A stretch of 64,000 bases of DNA from Paratinospora sagittata. Taxonomy: Eukaryota > Streptophyta > Magnoliopsida > Ranunculales > Menispermaceae. The stretch lies in the NCBI GenBank assembly GCA_035771175.1, contig CM069598.1:13188539-13252538 (forward strand). Reading direction: 5' to 3'. Of this stretch, positions 11,049-22,058 are shown in pieces (the first letter of the stretch is position 1; each line of letters opens with the position of its first letter). The position numbers and the translations under genes were made by a program. A model generated the notes under the pieces. It was not told where the DNA came from and did no database searches. It worked only from the letters and a program-made list of their open reading frames with translations.

Positions 11049-14000
11049 ATGTCATCGGATAAGTTGGAATCATTCCATTTTCGATTTACTGGTAAAAATT
11101 ATTCTGCTTGGGAGTTCCAATTTAAATTATTTGTCAAAGGAAAAGAATTGTGGGGTCATATTGATGGGAGTGTTCCCGCACCTCAAGGTGCCGAGGCTTT
11201 GTCTAAGTGGGATATTCATGATGCTCGGGTTATGACTTGGATCCTTAGCTCGATTGAGCCTCACCTTGTTCTCAATTTGAGGCCTTATAAAACTGCTGCT
11301 GCTATGTGGAATTATCTTAACACGGTTTACAATCAAGATAACTCTGCTAAACGATTTCAATTGGAGTATGAGATGGCTAATTTCACACAAGGCAGTCTCT
11401 CTATTGAGGAATATTTTTCTGGTTTTCAAACTCTTTGGGCTGACTATTGCGACATTGTTTATGCTAAAGTTCCCACTGCAGCTCTCTCTGCTATCCAAGA
11501 AGTGCATGCAACCAGCAAGCGAGATCAATTCTTGATGAAGTTACGACCTGATTTTGACATTGCCCGTTCTAATCTGATGAACCGTCATCCTGTACCATCT
11601 TTGGATGCTTGCTTGAGTGAACTTCTTCGTGAGGAGTAGCGTATCGTTACTCATGCTGCCATGGAACATCGGGCTAATGTTAGTGCACCTGTTTCTGTGG
11701 CTTATGCAGCACAAGGGAGAAATAAGGGTAGAGACATGCGTGCTGTCCAGTGCTTTAGTTGTAAAGCTTTTGGCCATATTGCTCGGGATTGTCCCAAGAA
11801 GTTCTGTAACTACTGCAAGAAACAGGGTCATATCATCTCTGCTTGTCCCATTCGACCTGAAAGGAAGCAGGGTACTGCTTATCATGCCTCCACTGGTGCC
11901 TCTAGTTCTGCTGCATTGCCTGATGCCTCTCCGGTTGTTCCTATTTCTGCTTCTCCAGCCTTAGCAAATCCGAACACACTCACTCCTGAAATGGTACAAC
12001 AGATGATCATTTCTGCTTTTTCTGCTTTTGGGCTCTCAGGTAATCATAAAGTTTCTTCTAAGCCATGGTATTTTGACTCCGGGGCCTTTAACCATATGAC
12101 CAATACTATTGCTCCTCTTTCCAATGTCAGAAATTTTGATGGAAATCTGAAAATTAACACCGCTGATGGCAGTTCTCTGCCTATCAGTGCTGTTGGTGAT
12201 CTTTCCTCTTCCTTAACTGATGTTTTTGTGTCTCCTGACCTCTCCACAAATCTTATTTCTGTTGGTCAATTGGTTGATAATAATTGTAATGTCCATTTCT
12301 CCCATTCTGGTTGTGTTGTGCAGGATCAAGTGTCAGGGAAGATGATCGCGAAGGGGCCTAAAGTGGGACGACTCTTTCCTCTTCATGTTTCTCATTCCCC
12401 TATTATTCCTCGTTTTCCTTTACTTTCATTTGCATGTCATGTTGTTGGTTCTGGAAATAAGATGTGGCATAGACGTCTAGGCCACCCAAACTCTGATGTT
12501 CTTCGTACTTTGTTTAATTCTGGATTATTGGGAAATAAAGCATGCTCTTCTATTGATCTTTCTTTTGATTGTACATCATGCAAACTTGGCAAAAGTAAAG
12601 TTCTACCTTTTCCTCATCATGCATCTCGTGCCTCACAATGTTTTGAGATTATTCATAGTGATGTTTGGGGGATTGCACCTGTTGTTTCTCATGCGCATTA
12701 CAAGTACTTTGTTACTTTCATTGATGACTTTAGTCGCTTTACTTGGGTTTACTTCCTCCGGGCTAAGGGTGAAGTTTTTTCAGTCTTTAAGCGCTTTCTT
12801 GCACTTATTGAGACTCAATTCTCTGCCAGCATCAAGGTCTTGCGCTCTGATTCTGGCGGCGAATACATGTCTAATGAGTTTCAGGACTTTCTTCAGAGCA
12901 AAGGGATCCTCTCTCAACGTTCTTGTCCTTCGACAGCACAGCAAAACGGTGTTGCTGAAAGGAAAAATCGCCACCTTCTTGATGTAGTAAGAACTCTTTT
13001 ACTTGAATCATCTGTTCCTCCTCGTTTTTGGTGTGAAGCACTTTCTACTGCAGTTCATTTGATCAATCGCTTACCCTCTCCTACGCTAAATCATGTTTCT
13101 CATTTCTTTAAGTTGTTTGGTTATTCTCCTTTATATTCTGATATTCGTACATTTGGTTGTGTTTGTTTTGTGCATCTTCCTCCTCATGAACGGCATAAAC
13201 TTACCGCTCAGTCTGTTAAGTGTGTTTTTCTTGGTTATGCTATCCCTCACAAGGGTTATGTTTGTTATGATCCCCATGGTTGTCGTATACGGGTTTCCCG
13301 GAATGTGATTTTCTTTGAAAATCAATATTTCTTTCCATCTCATTTTGAGCTGCCATCTGCATCTGTATCTCTTCTGCCTATTTTTCTGAATCTCCAACAA
13401 TTGTGGAAAGGTTCAAACCCAGTTTTGTGTATGAGAGACGTAGTCGACATGAGTCTGGTTCCTCTGTGCCTCCTTCCGATCTTGACCCGGCGCCTGATCC
13501 TGCTCCTGCTTCCACCACTCTTCGTAGGTCTACTCGTCCTTCTCGACCCCCTAATTGGTATGGTTTCTTCTCTCCTGTCTCTCTTGTCGCTACTTTATCC
13601 ACTATTTCCATTCCCTCTTGCTACAAACAGGCCATGGAACATGAGTGTTGGCAAATCGCAATGCAAGCAGAACTTCAAGCACTTGAGGAGAATCACACTT
13701 GGGATATTGTTCCTTGTCCCCCTACAGTCAAACCTATTGGGAGTAAATGGGTTTTTTCTGTCAAACTTCGTTCTGATGGCTCTTTGGACCGGTACAAGGC
13801 TCGCCTTGTAGCCCTGGGTAACAAGCAGGAATATGGGGTTGATTATGAGGAGACATTTGCTCCTGTTGCCAAAATGACCACGGTTCGAACCATCTTAGCT
13901 ATTGCTGCTTCACAGTCGTGGCAACTACATCAGATGGATGTGAAGAATGCCTTTCTTCATGGTGATCTCCAAGAAGAGGTTTACATGAAGCTTCCCTCCG

Positions 14001-15145
14001 GTATGACTATTTCTTCTCCTCATGATGTATGTAAGCTAAGGCGTTCTCTGTATGGGCTCAAGCAAGCGCCCCGCGCTTGGTTTGAGAAGTTTCGCAGTAC
14101 ACTTCTTTCCTTCAGTTTTACACAAAGTCAATATGATTCTTCTCTCTTCTTCCACAAATCTACGTCGGGTATAGTTATTCTCTTGGTTTATGTGGATGAT
14201 ATTATCATTACTGGCACTGATTGTGGTTTGATTACTAAGCTTCAACAGCTGTTACATGTAACTTTCCATATGAAAGATCTTGGCCAGCTCACATACTTCT
14301 TAGGATTGGAAGTTCATCATCGAGCCCATGGCATTTTCGTGAACCAACATAAGTATATTCAAGATCTTATCACTTTGGCTGGTTTGGAGGACACTGCTTC
14401 TGTTGATACTCCTATGGAGGTAAATGTCAAATACAGGAAAGATGAAGGGGACCTTCTGGATGATCCTACTCTCTATCGGCGCTTGGTTGGGAGTCTTATC
14501 TACTTGACCACTACTCGACCTGATATCTCCTATGCTGTCCATCAGGTCAGTCAATTTATGTCTTCTCCTCGGCATCTCCATCTTACTGCCGTTCGCCGCA
14601 TCATTCGCTATCTTCGAGGATCACCAACTCGTGGATTGTTCTTTCCTTCCGAATCCTCTCTTCAACTTGTTGCCTATAGTGATGCTGATTGGGCTGGGTG
14701 TCCGGATACACGTCGATCTACTACAGGTTGGTGTATGTTTTTAGGTGATGCGTTAATTTCTTGGCGATGTAAGAAACAAGATCGTGTTTCTAAATCCTCT
14801 ACTGAGGCTGAGTATCGTGCCATGTCTACTGCTTGTTCTGAAATTGTATGGCTGCGTGGTCTCCTTGAGGAGCTTGGGTTTCCTCAGACTACTTCTACCC
14901 CTCTTCATGCTGATAACACTAGTGCTATTCAGATTGCCACCAATCCTGTTTTCCATGAACGCACCAAGCACATTGAAGTTGATTGTCATTCTATTCGAGA
15001 CACTTTGGAAAGTCGGGTGATATCTCTTCCTCACATCTCTTCTGATCTCCAAGTGGCTGATATCTTCACCAAAGCTATGACTCGACAACGGCATCAATTT
15101 CTTGTTGGCAAATTGTTGCTGATTGACTTACCAGCATCAATTTGA
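11049..15145 (+). pseudogene. Copia-1 gag-pol polyprotein with two lesions
   Basis: Encodes the retrotransposon coat and enzymes. The start MSSDKLESFHF precedes a gag region. TAG at 11637-11639 ends the first 196 codons; the same frame continues with two CCHC knuckles (CFSCKAFGHIARDC and CNYCKKQGHIISAC), protease FDSGA, the integrase zinc region and its D-D-E residues (HSDVWG, RSDSGGEY, NGVAERKN). The frame then breaks at about 13365-13400 and resumes one frame over with reverse transcriptase (YVDDIIITG) and RNase H (SDADWAG, STEAEYRA), ending TGA at 15143-15145. The nonsense codon probably replaced CAG. It precedes the nucleocapsid knuckles, so it is unlikely to be a natural Gag-Pol readthrough stop. 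All catalytic motifs look intact. Confidence 0.93.
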
Positions 15146-15152
15146 GGGGGGA
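15144..15152 (+). other. Copia-1 polypurine tract
   Basis: GAGGGGGGA directly before the 3' LTR, the priming site for plus-strand DNA synthesis. It begins at the end of the polyprotein ORF. Confidence 0.9.
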
Positions 15153-15436
15153 TGTTACCGAGTATACAAATTTAGAAGTTTATGCAATTTAGAAGTTTAT
15201 GCAATTTAGGACTCTATTATTATTAGCTGTATATATTATCTTACCATGTATAGATGCTAAAGATTAGGAATCTGTTAGATATATATTATCTTACCATGTA
15301 TAGATGCAAAAGATAAGGAATCTGTTAGACTACATGTATAGCATATATCAATATATATAATGAAAGGAACGCCGAATGGAAGGGAAACTTTTCCAAATCT
15401 CTCTTCGTATTTTTCTGGTATCGGATTACTTTGACA
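15153..15436 (+). repeat. 3' LTR of Copia-1
   Basis: 284 bp with no difference from 10009-10292 in a base-by-base reading, including both internal duplications. Confidence 0.95.
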
Positions 15437-15441
15437 TCTAT

Positions 15442-16462
15442 ACATGCTGTAATTGGGTAGGCTGAACTCTCAACTATTACTGATACCCTTCTCTTTCTCT
15501 ATAACCACCATCAAGGCTAAATGCGAGGTTTTACTTTAAAAGGCCTTAATGCTAACGTGGATGAACTTGCCCATATTTGAAATAAAATTATTATTTTGGT
15601 CTCTATATATATATATATATATAGCCAACAAATCTCTATTTGAAATCAGAATTCAACTATTCATCACAATCATAAATTACATTATTTATATCAGATCAAT
15701 TGCCGTTATCATTTCGAGGAGTAGTAAGTCAAAAAGCCATTAACAATCCATATCTTTTTACCCAACAATTCTTATATAGTAGTTGGACTTTCAGTATAAG
15801 TTATAGTTTTTAGTTTAAGTGATTTTTAATATGATATTTTAAAATTTTATTATTCTAGGGATGTTCAAACGTACGTACTCACAAATATTTACTTTTTTAT
15901 TTTTATTTATTAATCATGTCTTTCATTCTCCTCAAAAATTTAACTGCCGTGTCCTCGTGCAATAATATACTCTTTCGTTTTGGTTACTTAGAAAGAGAGA
16001 ACCGGGAGTGCTCAACCTTTAAATACAAAATAAGAACATAAAAGCAACAATTACAAACAACCACTATTGGATTTTCTTAAATGATGTATTGATGGCTGCT
16101 TCCAACAAGCGGAGCCACATCTCCTTTTATGTTAACTAAATTTTTTATGGGTTACCTTTGAGGTAACCCATAATGACTTGAGTGCTTAATTTGCATACGA
16201 AAAATTCATGACACTGTTCGATGACGAAAAAAAGGATCACGCATGATTGCCCATGCATTAGAAATACTGACCTCCCGAGTCCAACCACATGCGAGCGAGT
16301 CTATTGTGCCTTGTTAAAGTGTGTTTGCTCAAGCGTTCCTAGCTACCACCCCTTTCATCTTTGAAGCCAGCAATTAGGACTAAAATCCGTATAAGAGTGA
16401 GTTCCCGAAACATTTGGCCCAAGTCATGGGTTCTCTTTTTGAGAAATAATATAAAAAAAAAA
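15442..16462. other. Intergenic sequence
   Basis: A (TA)n run lies at about 15604-15623. The remainder is AT-rich, with no gene or clear element. It ends in an A-run next to the fold-back element. Confidence 0.5.
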
Positions 16463-17093
16463 GCTACTAAAATCACCCACTTAATTCTATCTGTTCACTC
16501 ACATAAATTAAAAAATAAAAAATAAAAAATAATTTTATGAAAAATTACTAAATTAGACATATAAAAATAATCCTACTATCTCACTCTCTCCTCACCCACC
16601 CATTCTTCAACCATAAAGTCATTTCTTCATTTTTATAAGTTATAAGTTGAGTTTTGTGTGTTATTTGTTAATTTCTACTCAGATTTAGACCCAAAATCAT
16701 AAAGACAAGGGTTAAAATAGGGTGAAGAAAGAGTTTCGAAATCCTTCCTCCGTCGGTCGTAGTGACCTATCTGGCCGACCAGGGCCGGACAAGTCGCCCA
16801 CGACGGCTGGACAGATAGGGACTTGTCCGACCGTCGTGGGCAGAACAGAGGCGACTTGTCCGGCCCTAGTCCCTTTTTTTTTCATGATTTTGGGTCTAAA
16901 TCAAATGAACAAATAACACAAAAAATCTAACTTATAACTTATAAAAATAAAGAAATGACTTTATGGTTAAAGAATGAGTGGGTGAGGAGAGAGTGGGAGG
17001 GTGGAATAGTTTTTATATGTTTATTTTAGTAATTTTCAATAAAATTATTTTTTATTTTTTAATTTAGGTATAAAATTAAGTGGGTGATTTTCT
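16463..17093. mobile_element. Fold-back element with long inverted arms (Mutator/MITE type)
   Basis: Arms of about 220 bp (16463-16700 and 16883-17093) are inverted copies; for example AAAATCACCCACTTAATT on the left mirrors the right end, and GACCCAAAATCAT mirrors ATGATTTTGGGTC. The GC-rich centre is itself palindromic: an 18-bp perfect pair (16781-16798 and 16850-16867) encloses a 10-bp pair (16797-16806 and 16831-16840). A-runs of 8-10 bases flank it and could be the target duplication, but they are uninformative. No transposase is encoded. The core resembles that of 33495-34530. Confidence 0.75.
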
Positions 17094-18069
17094 AAAAAAA
17101 ATTCATTTTTGGGGCTAAGCCTTTCCATTTACCAAATTCAAATAGGGAATTAGTAGGAAGGTCCAAAACTCTAAATAGACTGCCCATTGCCCGTGTTGAG
17201 AATCTTAAAAGGACTTTCCCTTTGTTCTTTTTCATTTTCATCCTTGATTTTTGAATTGCTAACCACCTTGTGCCAGAGGTTGGTTATATAAAGTAAGTAT
17301 GTTTCTTAATTGACTCCAAACTAGCTTTTTACGTACCAACTAATGCTTGTCCAACTAGTTGCTATCCCTCCTCTTTTTACAAATGGGAAGGGTTCAAATT
17401 TTTCTACTAATAAAATAAGTGAGACAACCATGATTGTTAGTTCTTCATAATCTATTGGGCCTCTACTCGCTTTCATGTGGGCCGCCTCGTTTTCTATGTT
17501 AGGATGTTTTTTAGGATGATTCGTGATATTATTGACAACATGTACTCCAATGTACTCCATAAATAAAGATTAATGTAATCTTATGACAAAAAAAAAAAGT
17601 TGCTTTCTACGTGAAACGAGAAGAAAAAAGAAAGGCTTCAAATTGATGTTGAGGGGAGTAATTTAATATGATTCCTTTCTCCTCACTCCATCTTGATTTC
17701 AATAAATTTCGAAGTGTTCTTGAAGAATAATAAGTTGTGGCATTGAATTGAATCGAAAAAGTTTTGAGGATAAGAAAGTGGGAAACTAATATATAGCATA
17801 AACCTTAATGCTTTCCAAGGACAATCAAAATTGCCAATACTCATTAGCTAGAGTGGCAACAGACATCTTTTTATGTATGAGAGATTGGGGTTTGAATCTC
17901 CTTATCCCTCTCGTGAAAGACAAGGAATGGCTGTAACTTTAGGCCTTTGTCCTCTTTATTATTGGGACTGACCACTAATGTCTTATGGATCTTAATTTGA
18001 GTGTAAACAAATATCTAATTTATGGGGTCCAACGTAAGACATCAAATTTCTTATTGATCCGGTGTACTG
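17094..18069. other. Intergenic region with a possible SINE
   Basis: Around 17843-17990 the sequence AGAGTGGCAACAGACATC, followed by GGGTTTGAATCTCC, resembles tRNA A and B boxes of a SINE; its ends are unclear. A 79-codon ORF at 17321-17560 (-) has no recognisable product. Confidence 0.4.
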
Positions 18070-18490
18070 ATGAGGTGTACTGAACAAACCGACACGAAAT
18101 TAACGAGTTTGAATCAAATAGACTTGTTAAACTCAAAATTGACTCGTTTAACACAATTATATTTTGTGTTGAAACTTATGTTATGTGTGAAAACTTTTTA
18201 ATATTTTATTTGATCTTTACTATGAAGTTGTATAATTATGATTTAAAATTTTTGATTTATATGTTAATTTAAAATTTATGTATATTAAATAGGCTAAAAT
18301 GAACTTGTTTAATCTTTTTTAAGGGTTATAAATAGGTTAACTTATTTAACCCGTTTATTAAACGTGTCAGGTTTGAATTTACATATAATAACACATTATT
18401 TAAATGTGTCGTATTTGAATTTATAATATACTTCATTATATATGATTACGACACGATCGATTACAACACAACACAAATTGTCACCCCTAG
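18070..18490. mobile_element. Partial hAT-type MITE
   Basis: The right end CAAATTGTCACCCCTAG (18474-18490) reads inverted as CTAGGGGTGACAATTTG, a hAT-style terminus. It is preceded by sequence rich in GACACG/CGTGTC words typical of such MITEs. The matching left terminus is not recognisable, so the copy is probably truncated. Confidence 0.4.
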
Positions 18491-18833
18491 TTATAACTGA
18501 TTACTAAGGCACAAGTGCTAGTAGTACTTCAGCATGCAAACTGTTCACAATTAATTGTAAGGACTTCAGAACCAAGTGCTTTAACAGAGACTAAGTTAAG
18601 TGCAATGATCTAATATGGAGGAACTACAAGCAGGCGACAAAAATAAACCAAGTATATTATCAATCAATAGAAAGCACTGTTCAGAATACAACACATACAC
18701 AGCTCAATGGACGCAAATAACATAATTAAACCCCCCTCTTATTTTTGTGAGAACAGAGAAGCGGGATATTGAAATTTAAATGAAAAATAAATGTCAATAT
18801 AGAATGCTAAATAATAGATATTAGATATGAATC

Positions 18834-21800
18834 TCAAGCGGCTCCTCCCTTGAGCTTCTTTGAGATGCCGGCAAAATATTTTCCCTGGTGGAAAGCTTGT
18901 TCCATTTCGAGCTCAGATGGCTCTCTTGAACCATCACCAGCAAAAGTACCCGCACCATAGGGGCTACCACCTTTAACCTTTTCCATTTCGAACATGCCAG
19001 CACCAAATGTATATCCGATGGGAACAAATATCATTCCATGATGTACTAACTGAGTAATTGCAGTCAACCTGCAGAACCAAAAAAGTATGAGCATATTATT
19101 TGGATATCTCAAATATTAAAAGGAGGTTCAGTGAATTTCATTAACAGGAAAATGGAACCTACGGAGTTGTCTCTTGGCCGCCTCCCTGCGATCCAGTGCT
19201 GTAGAATATACCTGCAGGCTTGCCAGCCAATGCTTGTGTCCTCCATAGACCCCCAGTAGCATCCATGAATGCTTTGAATTGAGCAGCCATCATCCCAAAT
19301 CTAGTTGGGAAACCAAGGAGAAGCCCATCAGCCTCAGTAAGATCATGAGGACTAATGATTGGCGCATCACCCTTTGGAGGCGCACTCATCTTTGCAAGAA
19401 TCTCATCTGACAGTGTTTCAGGAACCTGTTCCAGTAACCAATTCAATTCAAACAGGTTAAAATTTTGGCAAGGTGAGAAAACCACAAAATTAATTATAGT
19501 ATGGACCGAAAAGGACTCCACAAGATTGATAGTAGTATGAAATTAAAGGTTCCTCCCTGAAACAAACATGTAAAGCTAATTAAAGTAAAGAATGTTGCCG
19601 ATAAATTTGTCAAGATTTAACTTCCAGCAACACATGATGAGGTGTACTGATGAGCAAGAGATGCTTGCTCCAGGTATAATAAGTCACATGTAAATGACAT
19701 GGCTTCAAACGGATTTTGAGGACAGCTGACCTTCACTAGTGAAAAGTGTCACTATAATAAAGATTTACGGGGAGCTACTAAACATAAGTTCTCTACAAAG
19801 TTGTGCAATTTGTCTGTATCAATAGTAACACTTCATCATTCATTTTTACACAAATATTCAGGACTATAGTAATCTCAAGCATGGTGCTGCCATAAAACAG
19901 GGCACCTTCATGTGCCCAATCACTCACTGAATGAATTCTCTCAATTACTAAACAGTAGACGTGAAATATTCAGGAGTATTTCAATCTACCTTTTCCAAAA
20001 TGATATACAACTAAAACATCAAATTCAGGCTTTGCCTTTGCAATTCTTTTCTTTTGAAAGCTTGAAAGCACACTTAACAAAGAGTAGTAGTAATGAGATA
20101 AATCCACCACCTCACAAATTCAAATTTATTGAGAAAAGTGCTTTCAAATCAATAGTCCATACCAACTATGTTCCATCACCACCTAATGTTTTGACAAAAG
20201 AGAAATGATTGAAGATTGAAAATTACAAATTTCACTTTTTAGATGTCCAGAGTCCACAGTTCATGTAAATATGAAGTAACCCTAATCACAAACCTGCCAT
20301 AATTTGGCTTCAACTCCTTCCACAGATGCAGCACCTCTCTGGATCTCTTTGGCTAGTTTTTCTACATGCCCATACATAGAGTAGTACCTGAAGTATGAAA
20401 AGTGTCATTCAGACAGAAAAAAGTGTTTTCCATTAAAATTGAGTCCATTTCTTGTTTCGTTTACTAAGAAGGAAAAAAGAACTAAAAACCAAAGTGATAA
20501 AACGCATATCTTTTACTAATAAATGAATCAAGATGCTCCATTTCACTGTTTAAATATAATCTATGGATAATGTTTAAAGCAAAAAAAAAAAAGAAACGAG
20601 GAACCAAAGGTTTGGGAAAATGATTAAAGCAAGAGTAAAAGTTCAATTTTATCAATAACTGTGAATGATCAATTCTATAGAAAGTAAGCACGAATCAGAG
20701 AAAAGGATGGCCCATCTGTTGATGCAAGGCATAAGTATAGAATTAGGTCACTCGCCAAATGAAAAATATATACTATTATTATTATCATTATTATAATGTA
20801 AAGATTTAGGTAAGTGCAAGTAGATGATCAAGCATGCATTATGAGTATAACATGGAGTAAACAGATGAAGAGTAAAGTCGAATCAGCCATAATGGGACAT
20901 AAAGGGCATCATATCCACTATATATTGTCTCAGTCACTTTACTCTACATTTCAGATAAGATTCTAAGTAAGAAACAAAAGAGAATAAGGCATAATTCATC
21001 TACAATTTTTCAAGGAAAATAAGATCAATAACTAAAAATTTAGATGAACTTTGGTAACATGTGTTATTTATACTAAACATCTCAATGTGATTCCTTGTTG
21101 ATAATTAGCATAAACAATTTGATGACAGTTTGCTTTCTTTTGCACAAAATCTATAATATTCTGTTTCTACGAGGATCAAGGGAATGAGTGTAGTATCCCA
21201 ATCAACATTTTAAAGAAAAAAAGTAGTAATAAATCATTTTCACTGTAAGGTTAAGAGATCATGGCAAAGCTTCTCTAACAAAGAAAATCCTTAAATGACA
21301 AAAACAATTGGCAATCACAACTCTATTTTCATCAAACATTCAATCAATAAGAAATTCAATTTCAATTAATTCAATCGACCTTTCAACGCAAAGACGTGTA
21401 AGTCAATTAGGGACTCCAATTTAGCTAACCGAAAATTTCTCAGGTCTTGGAAACCCTAACTTTAACAATAATTAGACATTTCAAACTAAAGTTTCTTGTC
21501 AAATTGCGATCTGGTAGTTCGACACAGACGACTCCACACCAAATAATGAGAATCGAAAGACTTGGGAAATAAAAAAAAACAAAGAAAAATCACATTAACC
21601 ACAAGAACAAATAATAATTTTCCAGATGAAAAGATCTAAGAATCACGAAATTTTAGAAATAACGAACCACAAGAACCTTTCCTTCACCAATCGACGAAAA
21701 CAATTGATCATTCAAGAAACCTAACAACGAAAACACGCATCATTTTGAGTTTCAAAGACCACAGAATTTTTTTGTGAAAAAAAATAAATCAAGAAAATAT

Positions 21801-21949
21801 GTTCTTGGCACAATCGAAGAATAAGAAAGCAAAATGAAAGATGAAACAACAAAGAAAATTCAAGAAATGACGAAAAAAATACAAAACGCGAAAAGATTTT
21901 GAAAATCAGATTCCTAAATTTCTTACAAGATATACACTTTGGTCACCAT
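18834..21949 (-). CDS. FQR1: NAD(P)H dehydrogenase (quinone), FQR1 type (4 coding exons)
   Basis: Flavodoxin-like FMN enzyme that reduces quinones by two electrons and so avoids semiquinone radicals; known FQR1 is auxin-inducible. Coding exons in transcript order: 21949-21927, 20387-20294, 19425-19163 and 19068-18834. All have GT-AG borders, giving 204 aa, the usual family length. Recognisable blocks are [12 protein letters not shown] (flavin phosphate loop), [30 protein letters not shown] [58 protein letters not shown] and [18 protein letters not shown]. The ATG at 21949-21947 is the first in the leader. The first exon codes only 7 residues plus two bases and is followed by a 1.5-kb intron. 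No damage is seen. Introns 1 and 2 (19426-20293 and 20388-21926) hold no supported gene. Confidence 0.95.
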
Positions 21950-22049
21950 TGCCACAATTTTCAACAATCCCTCTGTGTTTCCTGCTCAGTTTTTACTCTG
22001 CTTTGTAAGTGCTGAAGCTTGTTGTAGAGGAAACAAAACAGAGGAGGCC

Positions 22050-22058
22050 TTATTTATA
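22050..22058 (-). promoter_or_regulatory. TATA box of FQR1
   Basis: Minus-strand TATAAATAA about 100 bases upstream of the start codon. The intervening leader has no ATG. An ATTA repeat lies immediately upstream (22071-22094). Confidence 0.6.

Larger units (their letters stand above)
10009..15436 (+). mobile_element. Copia-1, full-length Ty1-copia retrotransposon
   Basis: 5,428 bp bounded by two 284-bp LTRs (TGTTACCG...TTTGACA) in which I saw no difference. It is flanked by the 5-bp target duplication TCTAT (10004-10008 and 15437-15441). Primer site, polypurine tract and the domain order gag, protease, integrase, reverse transcriptase, RNase H are all present; integrase ahead of reverse transcriptase defines copia. 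The reading frame is interrupted twice. A leader of about 750 bases separates the primer site from gag. Insertion must be very recent. Confidence 0.97.

Noticed and set aside
18060..18110. CTGATGAG...CGAAA arrangement resembling a hammerhead ribozyme core
   Set aside because: Only a weak 4-base stem II forms and I could not find paired stems I and III or a cleavage triplet. It is part of a short GGTGTACTGA repeat beside a MITE.
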